NCBI GenBank assembly: GCA_937927525.1
Contig: CALBDR010000109.1
Location: 1 to 46,582 of the forward strand
Direction of reading: 5' to 3'
Length of the DNA stretch: 46,582 bases
From: an uncultured Candidatus Melainabacteria bacterium
GTDB taxonomy: Bacteria > Cyanobacteriota > Vampirovibrionia > LMEP-6097
Positions 7,483 to 16,435 of the stretch are shown here, piece by piece. The position numbers and the translations under genes were made by a program. The notes under the pieces are model-generated. The model had not been told where the DNA came from. It was given only the letters and a program-made list of their open reading frames with translations, and searched no databases. The first letter of the stretch is position 1. Each line of letters starts with the position of its first letter.

Positions 7483-7906
7483 TAGTATTAAATTTCTTAG
7501 TAAAGATCTCTTCTAATATTTCAGCATCACTTATGAATTCTGGAATGATTTCTAAAGCCTTATCTGCAAGCATTTCACCATAATCATGGCTTGTTATATT
7601 TCTATTGTCTCTATATTCAAGCCATTTTTCTGTTTGTTTTTCGTTGATTAGATTAAATTTATGAGCTGCGCGGAAAATGTCTTTGAAAGTAAGATCATAT
7701 GCAGTTTTAGGTGATGAGTAATAACTCTTTAATAGTTTTCTGAGTAATTTACCACTTTGTTCGAGTATAATCTCAAATTCCTTTATACAAGCTGCTCTGA
7801 AGACTCCATAAATATCATCTTCTCTGTTAGATTTATTTAACTCGGAATATGCTAATTTTAATGATTTGATGCATTGTTTATAAAATTTAGTGCTAATTTC
7901 AGGCAT
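7472..7906 (-). CDS. HEPN-domain protein, HI0074 family (HepT-like toxin)
   Basis: All-helical 144-aa HEPN protein, known as nucleotidyltransferase substrate-binding protein of the HI0074 family. It carries the RX4HXY motif of HepT-type RNases: Arg102, His107 and Tyr109 in RNITSHDY. The N-terminal helical segment (KFYKQCIKSLKLAYSELNKS) is typical. It is the first gene of the HEPN-MNT pair. A TGCTAAAAT extended -10 element ends 9 nt before the ATG, and no Shine-Dalgarno is visible. It probably acts as an RNase toxin neutralised by its MNT partner, though some HI0074 members are not demonstrably toxic. Confidence 0.85.
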   Translation of the reverse strand: MPEISTKFYKQCIKSLKLAYSELNKSNREDDIYGVFRAACIKEFEIILEQSGKLLRKLLKSYYSSPKTAYDLTFKDIFRAAHKFNLINEKQTEKWLEYRDNRNITSHDYGEMLADKALEIIPEFISDAEILEEIFTKKFNTNET

Positions 7907-7921
7907 CGTTTTTTGATTTTA
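7907..7921 (-). promoter_or_regulatory. Promoter -10 of the HEPN-MNT pair
   Basis: Minus-strand TAAAAT at 7921-7916, preceded by TGC (extended -10), is followed by 9 nt and the ATG at 7906. Confidence 0.45.
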
Positions 7922-7936
7922 GCAAAATTAACACAG

Positions 7937-9865
7937 CTATTTTACTTCAGGAGGAAGCTTTTTAGTCTCAAAATCTTTCTTATTACCCTCTATTTTATTC
8001 TTATAAGTAGAAATATTATATTTTTGCTCTAGAGCTTGTATGTTACCTTCTTCTAGCAGTTCTAAAGTCTCGAACATTGAAGCTATAGGTTCTGTTGCAT
8101 TGGGAATATCACCTATAATTTCTTTTGTGAGATTTTGAAAGTCTAAGACAGCATCTACTGTAGTTGAACCTTCTGTAAAGTATCGTGCCCAGAATGTTTC
8201 TAAATCAAAATTTAGTAGTGATTCAGAAAACATACTTGTGAATGCACCAAGAACTATATTATTTCTATAACTTACGACTTTAGCTATATTGTTAAAAACA
8301 TTTTGTTCTTCTGTAAGGGTATTAAGTCCCTTTTCTGAATCTATTAATTCTTCGATATCAAAGTGTTCTTGCTCATTTATAAAATTATCTGTTGATTCGG
8401 CTAAATCAGCTTTTAGTTCCTCTATTTTCTTCTCCTTAAGTTTTTGCTTTTCTCCATTTCCAGTCAATATAGCTGTCAGTTTTGAAATAGTTTGATTTAG
8501 TTCATTTATTTCAATATCTTTATGGTTGTTTTTTGTAGATTCGTCCCATGATGTTTTGGCAGCTAAAAACCCATTCCATAGATTTATTCCTGCTAAAAGC
8601 TTATTTCCACTCGACCATTGCAGGGCAAGTGGAAGACTTGCTCCTACTAATGATGGTAATGCCTCTGTAAAAGTACTACTAATAAGTGGTCCTATTTTCT
8701 TCCTGGCTAGAGAATGATGCTGTAAGATCTTACTTAAAAGATCTTTATTTAGCTTGTGTTCTTCGCTTGCATCATTTATTTTTCTGTAAGAATAATCTGT
8801 AAACTGATCCCTCATTTCTTTTATCAAAGGATTTTTAAGGCGATTACCTAGACTTGCTTTTAAAGCTAGGTTACTTCTTTCCGCTACAGCGGAAAATCCA
8901 GTAAGAGAAAGGAGATTTCCTAAACCAAGTTTATTTGCATATTTATCTATATTAGGTGGAAGTTCACCTTTTAAATCATTGATTCCTAAGATTTGAAGGG
9001 TGGCAGGTCTTATTTTAGGTATTAGGTTAACTCCAATATATGCAAGAATAGCCCTTCTTGATTTATCTAATCTGGATTCATCATATAATTCACTGTCCTT
9101 AGAATAAAATTTTTGTATTATAGAACCTAGTTTTAAATAGTTATCTATGAAACTCGGCTTCTTTTTAATAGTCCTAATTAACTTTTCTGTATCATCCTTA
9201 CTCAACTCATATTTCTCGCTGAGCTCCTTCACTTTCTCTTTGTTCTTTGGATTATTTAAATCATCACTGATCTGTTCATCTATATCTAAAAATAATGCTT
9301 CCAAATTACTTATATTTCTCAATTCATAGGCAATCTGCATTTTTTGAGTATTAATTTTCAGTTGTTGATTAGTTTGTTTTGATTCCTCTTTTGGAATTTC
9401 TTGATCAATATCCCATTCAGAATTTTTAGTTATGTTTTGTTGTTCGTTATTATTCTGCTGGACTGAATCTTCAAATAATTTATAAAAGTCATCTACGCTA
9501 ATATAATGCCTAGAACCATTTTCAGTATTGTTGTTTGATTTATCTCGAAATCCTCTAAGATTATTTGTAAATTCTTCAACGAAGTCATTTATTTCTTCTA
9601 ATTCTTCTTGGCTTAGTATTTGATTTTGGGTTTGAGTTTCGCTGCTTGTGCTTGCCATGAGCTGCTGTGCGTTATAGATATTAATCTCATAGTTGCTTAA
9701 GGCGTTGCCATTTTTATAGTTTTCTAAATGTACTTGGCTATCTCTTTTTGATTGAATGTATTGTTTATGTGTTTGCCCGTTTCTTATTTGATTGACTTTG
9801 TTCAAAGCCATATAGGGCATTTGATTAATTTTCTTAAAGACTTTCTGAGTCATATTTTCTAACAT
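7937..9865 (-). CDS. Large hypothetical protein (642 aa)
   Basis: Not recognised. The N-terminal 170 residues are Gln/Asn-rich and probably disordered. A predominantly helical region follows, with charged helices at about 180-250. A hydrophobic stretch at about 390-440 (around LPSLVGASLPLALQW and LLAGINLWNGFLAAK) could insert in or lie on a membrane. A coiled coil at about 455-485 (LNQTISKLTAILTGNGEKQK) precedes a helical C-terminus. No signal peptide. The start is preceded by a clear Shine-Dalgarno GGGAGAT, unlike neighbouring leaderless genes, which groups it with the flagellar and surface-type genes of this window. ATG at codon 5 is an alternative start. Confidence 0.7.
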   Translation of the reverse strand: MLENMTQKVFKKINQMPYMALNKVNQIRNGQTHKQYIQSKRDSQVHLENYKNGNALSNYEINIYNAQQLMASTSSETQTQNQILSQEELEEINDFVEEFTNNLRGFRDKSNNNTENGSRHYISVDDFYKLFEDSVQQNNNEQQNITKNSEWDIDQEIPKEESKQTNQQLKINTQKMQIAYELRNISNLEALFLDIDEQISDDLNNPKNKEKVKELSEKYELSKDDTEKLIRTIKKKPSFIDNYLKLGSIIQKFYSKDSELYDESRLDKSRRAILAYIGVNLIPKIRPATLQILGINDLKGELPPNIDKYANKLGLGNLLSLTGFSAVAERSNLALKASLGNRLKNPLIKEMRDQFTDYSYRKINDASEEHKLNKDLLSKILQHHSLARKKIGPLISSTFTEALPSLVGASLPLALQWSSGNKLLAGINLWNGFLAAKTSWDESTKNNHKDIEINELNQTISKLTAILTGNGEKQKLKEKKIEELKADLAESTDNFINEQEHFDIEELIDSEKGLNTLTEEQNVFNNIAKVVSYRNNIVLGAFTSMFSESLLNFDLETFWARYFTEGSTTVDAVLDFQNLTKEIIGDIPNATEPIASMFETLELLEEGNIQALEQKYNISTYKNKIEGNKKDFETKKLPPEVK

Positions 9866-10065
9866 TATTTATCTCCCGTTACCCCACCCAGTCTGATCTC
9901 TATTCGTATAAAGATAAGAGTAGGGTTTGTTTTATAGAGACGATCGAAAAAATAGATCATTCTTTGAGGTTTTTGTGATTATCTTGATCTTGTTGTGCTT
10001 TTTATCACATTTTTTAGTGGATTTCTATGTTTAGCCTTAAAATCTGCGATAATTAGCTCTAGCTT
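9866..10065 (+). promoter_or_regulatory. Divergent intergenic region with kdsD promoter
   Basis: Two hundred bases between divergent genes. TGC-GATAAT (10048-10053) is an extended -10 for kdsD, 12 nt before its ATG, with no Shine-Dalgarno. The other half holds the leader with GGGAGAT for the 642-aa gene. Nothing else recognisable. Confidence 0.4.
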
Positions 10066-11052
10066 ATGCCTGAAACTAAAATTAATGAATCTATAGAAAT
10101 TGCTAGATCGGTTTTCGAAGTCGAGGCTGAGACTTTAGACTTAGTAAAAAACTCTTTAGATGAGAATTTTATTAAAGCTGTAGATATTATTCATGCTGCT
10201 GCTGGGCGTGTGGTCGTTACTGGAATGGGCAAGTCTGGTCATATCGGTGCAAAGATCGCAGCGACTTTAGCAAGTACTGGAACTAGTTCATTTTTTGTTC
10301 ACCCAGCTGAAATGGGGCACGGTGATTTAGGTATGGTTTTACCAAATGATGTGGTTTTAGCGCTTTCGTATAGTGGTAGGACTGAAGAGCTAAGAAAAAT
10401 TTTAATCCCGATTAAAAAACTAGGCGCAAAGATTATCGCTATTACTGGTGGTACTGAAAGTCCGCTTGCTAATTATGCTGATACTGTTCTCTATACACCT
10501 ATTACTAAAGAAGCTTGCCCACTTGAATTAGCTCCTACTAGTAGCACCACTGCTGCACTTGCTATGGGCGATGCTTTAGCGGTTACATTAATGAAGAAAA
10601 ATAACTTTCAGAAACATGACTTTGCAAGATCACATCCTTTAGGAAGCTTAGGGCAGAGTATAGTGCCGATTTCTGATCTTATGCGCCATGATGCTGATAT
10701 TCCAGCTGTTAATGCTGAGACTGGTTTTTTTGATATCCTTAATGAAATTTCAGCTAAAAAATTAGGATTTACGGCTGTTATTGATAATGATTCTAGACTT
10801 TTAGGAATTATTACTGATGGTGATGTCAGAAGAGCACAAATAAAATTTGAAGATAAAATTTTCGATAAAAAAGCAGTAGATATTATGGTACCTGAGCCTA
10901 AGACCATGAAAGCTGATGATTTAGCAATAACTGCTGCAAAATTGATGGAAAAGAACAGAATTGGGCAAATAATAATAGTGGACGATAATAATTCTGCAAT
11001 AGGTGTATTAGATCTAAAGGATCTTTTATCCGCAGGCTTTATGGTCTCTTAA
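10066..11052 (+). CDS. kdsD: Arabinose-5-phosphate isomerase KdsD
   Basis: Converts ribulose-5-phosphate to arabinose-5-phosphate, the first step toward Kdo for lipopolysaccharide. An N-terminal SIS domain (about 40-175) has the motifs GMGKSGHIGAKIAATLASTG and HPAEMGHGDLGM, plus the sugar-phosphate loop SYSGRTEEL. Two CBS domains fill about 210-325. The 328-aa length is standard. The gene implies a Kdo-containing outer membrane, i.e. a Gram-negative envelope. It is followed after 25 bp by a small membrane protein gene that has its own -10-like sequence. Confidence 0.93.
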   Translation: MPETKINESIEIARSVFEVEAETLDLVKNSLDENFIKAVDIIHAAAGRVVVTGMGKSGHIGAKIAATLASTGTSSFFVHPAEMGHGDLGMVLPNDVVLALSYSGRTEELRKILIPIKKLGAKIIAITGGTESPLANYADTVLYTPITKEACPLELAPTSSTTAALAMGDALAVTLMKKNNFQKHDFARSHPLGSLGQSIVPISDLMRHDADIPAVNAETGFFDILNEISAKKLGFTAVIDNDSRLLGIITDGDVRRAQIKFEDKIFDKKAVDIMVPEPKTMKADDLAITAAKLMEKNRIGQIIIVDDNNSAIGVLDLKDLLSAGFMVS

Positions 11053-11077
11053 CATAATTTGCTAAAATTAATAATAA

Positions 11078-11596
11078 GTGAAGTTGTTTCAACTCAATTT
11101 AATAAATTTTATAGGGCTTGCTTTGACTGTAGCCTTGTTTTTGGTTTTACCAAGCTTCTTAATAAAAGTAGTTTGGAACAGTGTTTATGGTGGATTTCTA
11201 GAAAGAGATTTAAGTATAGATCTCTGGCAAGCATCACTCTTATGGGGGGCTGCTTTAACTTTAGTTTATATGTCTGGGGTAGTTAGGATTGATTTTCAAA
11301 CCATAGAATCTATAGATTTAGAGTCGATAGATAATCCAGATTTACGTGAAAAAATACGTAAGCTCAAAGAAGAAAAAAGTACAAAACGAGTTAAAGGCTT
11401 TGATACTTTTGAGATTGACCCTAAGAAAAAAGAAGAAATTATTGAACATTTGAAGCGTTCTTTTGCGATGAGTCCTGACGATGTCCAAGAGTTAAGATCT
11501 GAGATGTACAAGAAGCTTAAAGAAGAGCAAGAAAACTTATCTGACGAGCAAGAAGCTCAGTCTCAGAAGAAGAAATCTGAGGACGAGGATTATTAA
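11078..11596 (+). CDS. Hypothetical membrane protein (172 aa)
   Basis: Two predicted transmembrane helices in the first 70 residues (LINFIGLALTVALFLVLPSF; about 48-68, SLLWGAALTLVYMSGVV). A highly charged cytoplasmic C-terminal half is rich in Lys/Glu helices (IRKLKEEKSTKR, EEIIEHLKRSF) and ends in an acidic, Gln/Lys-rich tail. The start is GTG at 11078, nine nt after TGCTAAAAT. No family recognised. The 3' end overlaps the convergent SurA-like gene by 4 bp. Confidence 0.7.
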   Translation: MKLFQLNLINFIGLALTVALFLVLPSFLIKVVWNSVYGGFLERDLSIDLWQASLLWGAALTLVYMSGVVRIDFQTIESIDLESIDNPDLREKIRKLKEEKSTKRVKGFDTFEIDPKKKEEIIEHLKRSFAMSPDDVQELRSEMYKKLKEEQENLSDEQEAQSQKKKSEDEDY

Positions 11597-12702
11597 AGAT
11601 TTTCTTCTAGGCTGGATATATATTTGTTTTTAACTTCATTATAGATTTGTGGATAAGCTTCTTCTAATGTGTCGTGAACTTTAGAATCTATTTTCTTTAG
11701 TTGTACTATATGATATCCATGATCTGATTCGATAATAGTGGATATGTCCCCAGGTTGCTCCAAAGTAGTAACGCTATTAGTGATTTGTTGTGAATAGAAC
11801 TTTTGCTTACTATTAGCTGGGACCACCATATCGAAGAGGGTTAAACCCTCAAAAAAATCACGGTTGATTTTATAGTTAGGATTCTTTACCAGTATGTTTT
11901 TTAGATAGTTGATTTGCTCTAAGGCTGATTCTGATTTTTTATTAATATAGAACTGCCTGAAATAGTAATCCTTAGGCTGTTTATCAGCGTTATTTTTAGC
12001 ATTTATGTATGCTTCTTCAATTCTTTGTTTAATTTGTTTCTGAAACTTAGCATCTTTTTTGACTCGGTTATCGAAGATTTCAGCCGCTACTAGTTTCTTA
12101 GCGATATCTGATTTCGTGTAGAAAACCAAATCACTTTTATTTAAATTATATGAACGTAAATTGTTTTCAAAGTGAACTTTTCCTCCAGAGTTAGCTTCAT
12201 ATCTATATATAGTTTCAAGTAGCTTTTTATTATTAATTTCAAAATCAGATTTAGCTAAAAGCTCAATTGCTTTTTTCCTGCGCTTCAAATCTGCAATGAG
12301 TTTAGGCTTGATAAAAAGCTTATAGTACTTTTCAAAGACAAGTCTTTTATAAAATCTTTTTTGTAATATTTCTAAACTAATTTTTTGATTTTCTAAATAC
12401 TGTTCTAGTTGTTCTTTTGAACGAAAATTACTAGTTAAATAAAGCTTCCAGGCTGTTTTAATTTCTGCTTCACTTGGTTCAGTATTGTGTTTTTCTGCAT
12501 AAGTAAGTATTTCTTTTTTTAGCTCCACTAAATCAGGACTAAGTTTCTTTTTAGTATCGGCTGGAAAAAGTTTTTTGATGCAATATTCTTTATAAGATTG
12601 GTTTATTTTTAGAAATTGGTTGTTCGAGATAGTTTCCTCGGCTTTTATAGCTAAGGAGTTAAATGAGAAGCTTATTAATGCAAGAGTTAATATTCGGTGC
12701 AT
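11593..12702 (-). CDS. SurA-like periplasmic peptidyl-prolyl isomerase (parvulin)
   Basis: Exported protein of 369 aa. The N-terminal signal sequence MHRILTLALISFSFNSLAIKA is followed by a helical SurA-N-like chaperone region (about 60-200). A parvulin/PpiC-type region at about 240-350 contains YFRQFYINKKSESALEQI, the segment around PGDISTIIESDHGYHIVQLK, and a C-terminal helix. SurA-like proteins assist folding of outer-membrane proteins. The parvulin domain is divergent; the central strand is only loosely conserved, so isomerase activity is uncertain. A divergent promoter region separates it from the ABC ATPase gene. Confidence 0.78.
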   Translation of the reverse strand: MHRILTLALISFSFNSLAIKAEETISNNQFLKINQSYKEYCIKKLFPADTKKKLSPDLVELKKEILTYAEKHNTEPSEAEIKTAWKLYLTSNFRSKEQLEQYLENQKISLEILQKRFYKRLVFEKYYKLFIKPKLIADLKRRKKAIELLAKSDFEINNKKLLETIYRYEANSGGKVHFENNLRSYNLNKSDLVFYTKSDIAKKLVAAEIFDNRVKKDAKFQKQIKQRIEEAYINAKNNADKQPKDYYFRQFYINKKSESALEQINYLKNILVKNPNYKINRDFFEGLTLFDMVVPANSKQKFYSQQITNSVTTLEQPGDISTIIESDHGYHIVQLKKIDSKVHDTLEEAYPQIYNEVKNKYISSLEENL

Positions 12703-12751
12703 GGATTGATACAGTAGACTTTAGTAATAATTCTAGTATATAGTAAGGATG

Positions 12752-13513
12752 ATGACAGAAAAGCTTATAGAAGTAAAAAATTTAGAAATTTACTTTAAAG
12801 AAAATGACTTTACAGCCTTAAAGTCTATTAGCTTTGATTTATATGAAGGCGAGATTTTAGCTTTAGTCGGTGAAAGTGGAAGTGGGAAGTCACTTACAGC
12901 AAGCTCTATCATAGGTTTAGCTCCTTTAAACTCTCAGCTAAAGGGACAGATTTACTATAGAGGTGAAAAACTTTACCCTAATTATCCTGTGAAACTCCGT
13001 GGGCAACACATTGCGATGATTCCTCAAGATACTTTAAGTGCGTTAAATCCTGTTTTTAAAGTGGGAGAACAGGTTTATGAGGCTGTGGATATTTGGCGTA
13101 AAGATCTATCTAAACTAGAAAAGAAAAACTTAGTTTTGAAAACTTTTGCTGATGTTGGCATCGCTGATCCAGAGACTTGTTACGATGCTTATCCTCATGA
13201 AATTTCTGGTGGTATGCGCCAAAGGGCAATGATCGCTATGGCTGTTATCAATGAACCAGATGTGATTATCGCAGATGAAGCTACTACTGCTTTAGATGTT
13301 ACGGTTCAGGCTTTGATTTTAAAGCTCTTGAAGAAATTAAATAAAACTATACTCTTTATTACTCATGATTTGGGAGTGGTAGCTGAGATAGCAGATAGAG
13401 TAATCGTTATGAAACGTGGTGAGATTTTAGAAGAAAATGATGTTTTTAGTCTCTTTGAAAATCCTTCACATGAATATACTAGAGAGCTTTTGGCTTCGAT
13501 TCCTCGGGTTTAG
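12752..13513 (+). CDS. Peptide/nickel-type ABC transporter ATP-binding protein (DppD/OppD-like)
   Basis: ATPase subunit of a peptide or nickel import ABC transporter. From ATG 12752: Walker A GESGSGKS (40-47), Q-loop PQDTLSALNP (90-99), signature SGGMRQR (151-157), Walker B DVIIADEAT (169-177) and H-loop His204. At 253 aa it lacks the extra C-terminal oligopeptide-transport extension found on many OppD proteins. The C-terminus (NPSHEYTRELLASIPRV) is a typical shortened form. ATG 12752 lies 7 nt after a TATAGT -10, so it is preferred over ATG 12749. No permease or binding-protein gene is adjacent. Confidence 0.85.
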   Translation: MTEKLIEVKNLEIYFKENDFTALKSISFDLYEGEILALVGESGSGKSLTASSIIGLAPLNSQLKGQIYYRGEKLYPNYPVKLRGQHIAMIPQDTLSALNPVFKVGEQVYEAVDIWRKDLSKLEKKNLVLKTFADVGIADPETCYDAYPHEISGGMRQRAMIAMAVINEPDVIIADEATTALDVTVQALILKLLKKLNKTILFITHDLGVVAEIADRVIVMKRGEILEENDVFSLFENPSHEYTRELLASIPRV

Positions 13514-13573
13514 TCTATCTCGTAATACTTGATAAATGGAAGTGGAGACACCAAAAACTGTAGAAAAATGGAG

Positions 13574-13607
13574 TTTTACTTTCCGTTTTTCGAGGTATAA
13601 TCTTTTT
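13574..13607 (+). promoter_or_regulatory. Promoter of AAA_14 ATPase A
   Basis: Perfect -10 TATAAT at 13596-13601, with a TTTTAC/TTTACT -35-like hexamer starting at 13574-13575. Only 6 nt separate the -10 from ATG 13608. A longer reading of the gene from 13536 would run through this promoter and is unlikely. Confidence 0.6.
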
Positions 13608-14753
13608 ATGTTAAAAAGAAGTCTTGGTATTCCTCTTTTAAACAATAAATCTTTCTTTCTATTCGGTCCAAGAGGTGTAGGGAAGACTTTATGGTTAAAG
13701 TCAAATCTTAAATCAGCTATTTATATTGACCTACTTCACAGTGGAGTTTTTAACAATCTAGAAGCGGGACCAGAGAGATTAGAAAATTATATTCCAAAGC
13801 AATTCGAAGACTGGATTATCATAGATGAAGTTCAAAAAATTCCTCAACTTTTGAATGAGGTTCATAGATTGATTACTAATTTTAATTATAAGTTTATTCT
13901 AACTGGATCAAGTGCTCGAAGCTTAAAGAAGCTTGGTTCTAACTTACTTGCAGGGAGGGCTTTAACCTACAGAATGTATCCATTAACCTGTGAAGAGCTT
14001 GGAGATGAGTTTTCATTACAAAAGTCTTTAGAATTTGGTCACTTACCCGCTGTATACTCTGATTATAAGACTTTAGAACAAGAGTATTTGCAGTCATACA
14101 TTAAAACATATATCAAAGAAGAGGTACAGCAAGAAGGTTTAACTAGAAATATGCTCGCATTCTCTCGCTTTCTTGAAAGTGCGAGTTTTTCTCAAGGTTC
14201 AGTTTTGAACTTCTCAGAAATTGCAAGAGAAGCAGCAGTGGATAGAAAGCTTGTAGAGTCATATTTTAATATACTTGAAGATCTATTAATTGCTTATAGA
14301 ATACCTGTTTTTACTAAAAGAGCTAAACGAAAACTGGCTGCTCACCCTAAATTTTATTTTTTTGATGCAGGTGTATTTAAAGCTCTAAGACCAATGGGAC
14401 CTCTGGACTTACCAGAAGAAGCCAATGGAGCAGCTTTAGAGACTTTAGTTTTGCAAGAACTTCTTGCCATCAATCATTATCATGCTTTAAACTATGAGAT
14501 TTATTATTGGCGAACAGCTACGAAATTAGAAGTAGATTTAATTTTATATGGTAAGAAAAAAATTATCGCAATTGAAGTCACTCATAGTTCGAGATTTAAG
14601 AAGGAAAAACTCAAGGGCTTAAAGGCTTTTTTGAAAGACTATCCGCAGGCAAAAGCTTATCTTTTTTATACTGGAACTCAAAAATATTTTGAAGATAACA
14701 TTGATATCATTCCTGTTCAGGATGCTTTGTCTAATTTAAAAGATTTTTTATAA
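13608..14753 (+). CDS. AAA_14 / DUF4143 family ATPase (A)
   Basis: P-loop ATPase of the AAA_14-DUF4143 type. Walker A GPRGVGKT is at 20-27 and Walker B WIIIDEVQ at 69-76. The sensor-like strand FILTGSSAR precedes the family's LLAGRALTYRMYPLT. The DUF4143 region ends with KLEVDLILYGKKKIIAIEV, which resembles the PD-(D/E)XK-like core at the end of this family. The start is set at 13608 because a TATAAT box lies 6 nt upstream. A second, divergent member is at 21831. These proteins are common, often strain-variable, and their cellular role is unresolved. Confidence 0.85.
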   Translation: MLKRSLGIPLLNNKSFFLFGPRGVGKTLWLKSNLKSAIYIDLLHSGVFNNLEAGPERLENYIPKQFEDWIIIDEVQKIPQLLNEVHRLITNFNYKFILTGSSARSLKKLGSNLLAGRALTYRMYPLTCEELGDEFSLQKSLEFGHLPAVYSDYKTLEQEYLQSYIKTYIKEEVQQEGLTRNMLAFSRFLESASFSQGSVLNFSEIAREAAVDRKLVESYFNILEDLLIAYRIPVFTKRAKRKLAAHPKFYFFDAGVFKALRPMGPLDLPEEANGAALETLVLQELLAINHYHALNYEIYYWRTATKLEVDLILYGKKKIIAIEVTHSSRFKKEKLKGLKAFLKDYPQAKAYLFYTGTQKYFEDNIDIIPVQDALSNLKDFL

Positions 14754-14853
14754 TTTTTTGTGTTTTAATCACTTAGCTTTTCTAAATTTACATAAGGATT
14801 ATTTTTATATAGTTCTTTTTGCTGAACTCATGTATTTATTATACCCAGTTGTG

Positions 14854-14884
14854 GATAAATTGAAAGTGAGGGTTTCAATTTATC
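14854..14884. promoter_or_regulatory. Perfect 12-bp inverted repeat upstream of the surface-protein cluster
   Basis: GATAAATTGAAA (14854-14865), a 7-nt loop, then TTTCAATTTATC (14873-14884). No T run follows on the plus strand, so it is not a standard terminator. It sits in the 233-bp gap 14754-14986 upstream of the first gene of the cluster, where an operator or RNA hairpin is plausible. The rest of that gap is AT-rich, with a strong GGAGG ribosome site at its end. Confidence 0.5.
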
Positions 14885-14986
14885 TGCTTGTTGCGTAAAT
14901 AATTAATTTTTTAAATTCTTAACTAGTCTTTAACTTATATTGCTTAGAACATATATATACAGCTTGTTGGAGGCAGAAAATAGTTT

Positions 14987-16414
14987 ATGGTAGGCGTAGG
15001 CAGAGCACATAGTTTAACTGGGGTACAAGCCCAGTATGGTAGTTTTAAAAAAGTTCCTAAAGAATTTGTAGATGAGCTCGGTGAAGAAAAATCTCAAAAG
15101 CTTACCAAGTATGTAAAAGAGCTGGCTGAAGGAAATGATGATAATTTAAATGAATTGATAGGTCTTCTTGAAGAAGCTGAGGGAGAGATTCCTGATAAAG
15201 AATTGATGACTTTAATTAATGAAATTAACGATTTCATTGTTCCTAATCAACAGTCAGGCACATCACAAACTAAACTAAAGTTACAAAAAAAATTCCAAGA
15301 TAAAGTTATAGGTTCTAGTACTCTAGACGATTTAATTGATAAGTTAGATGATCCTAAAACTGCTTCAGGTGATTCTTTAAGTGCTTTTATTAAAGACTTT
15401 CAGACAGAAAGGCTGGAAACTTTAGCAGCTTTAAATAAAGATGATATAGCTAATGAATTAAAGAAAATTAAGGCTGGAGAGTCTACTGATCAGGATAAAT
15501 TAAAAGAACTAATTGCCGTTGCAGGAGATGTCTATGACGGTGATGCTGATAAAGCTCAGATGATCAATGATGTTTTGTCAGGTTTTAAAGGTTTAGATCA
15601 TAACGTTAAAGCTATTAGTGATGGAAAGGTGAGTGAAATAGAAGATCATAAATATACTCACCGTGGTGGAGCAGCTGGGGATGATGGTGAGATTGCAACC
15701 CGTGTTGCTGAGTGGGTTGAAGTTGGTAATGATTCTGACGATGATGATGATACATTTTCAAGTTCAAGTAACCTTAATGACGTCGCAAGTAATGATTTTA
15801 GCTATTTGAGTTCTTGGCGAAATGAAGTTGATAACTTAGATAATAGAGGGCGAATAGCTAGGCGAAGAAGAGCGGAGCGTCATTGGAATTATCCAAATAG
15901 ACATGGACACTGGGCTACAAGAACACCACATGGATATTATACTGGTGGTCCTGCATGGAGACCGAATAGTGCTGTTGGTGGTATAACAGATTTTCTAGGT
16001 GGTAACCTGTTACAACCATTTTTATTTGGTTATGCAGCTGGTAGAACTATTATTGATGGTTTTAGTGGCAATTTGAGTTCTGGAATTTACGGAAGTCCTC
16101 ATGGGCTTCATTGGGAAACTACGACAGCACATAATACTGGTGGATACTATCAAGATGTGTATGATCCTTATCAAGTAGGCTATGCAAATAATGGTAGTGG
16201 TGGAAACGCAATAGAATTTAACCCTACTATAGAGTTTAGCCCTATTATCAATAATAGTAGTCAAAGTAATCCAATAATTAGTAATAATAGTAATGCAAAA
16301 AGTAACCCTTATGTAGAAACTAATACACCAGTTAATACGATTGTACCTAATTCTTTTAGACCGAATATGCCTGGCTATAACACTACTGCACAATTTCCTT
16401 TCACATATAGCTAA
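14987..16414 (+). CDS. Hypothetical repeat/tail-type protein, first of the surface-like cluster (475 aa)
   Basis: Not recognised. No signal peptide. Residues 1-230 are acidic and helical (for example KSQKLTKYVKELAEGNDDNL), followed by an Asp run (NDSDDDDD, about 250). The C-terminal half is rich in Gly, Asn, Ser, Tyr and His (GYYTGGPAWRPNSAVGG), with Asn/Ser-rich stretches. The protein ends FPFTYS. The next three genes also end in aromatic/aliphatic-Tyr-Ser/Thr. A strong Shine-Dalgarno (GGAGG) precedes the ATG. The composition suggests a secreted or surface protein exported without a Sec signal; that is inference. Confidence 0.65.
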   Translation: MVGVGRAHSLTGVQAQYGSFKKVPKEFVDELGEEKSQKLTKYVKELAEGNDDNLNELIGLLEEAEGEIPDKELMTLINEINDFIVPNQQSGTSQTKLKLQKKFQDKVIGSSTLDDLIDKLDDPKTASGDSLSAFIKDFQTERLETLAALNKDDIANELKKIKAGESTDQDKLKELIAVAGDVYDGDADKAQMINDVLSGFKGLDHNVKAISDGKVSEIEDHKYTHRGGAAGDDGEIATRVAEWVEVGNDSDDDDDTFSSSSNLNDVASNDFSYLSSWRNEVDNLDNRGRIARRRRAERHWNYPNRHGHWATRTPHGYYTGGPAWRPNSAVGGITDFLGGNLLQPFLFGYAAGRTIIDGFSGNLSSGIYGSPHGLHWETTTAHNTGGYYQDVYDPYQVGYANNGSGGNAIEFNPTIEFSPIINNSSQSNPIISNNSNAKSNPYVETNTPVNTIVPNSFRPNMPGYNTTAQFPFTYS

Positions 16415-16435
16415 TTTTTTCTTTAATATAACCAG

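Noticed and set aside
16022..16393. Minus-strand open frame inside the 475-aa gene
   Set aside because: Its composition (Ile/Thr/Cys-rich) is what low-complexity Asn/Gly codons give on the reverse strand; no start signals.
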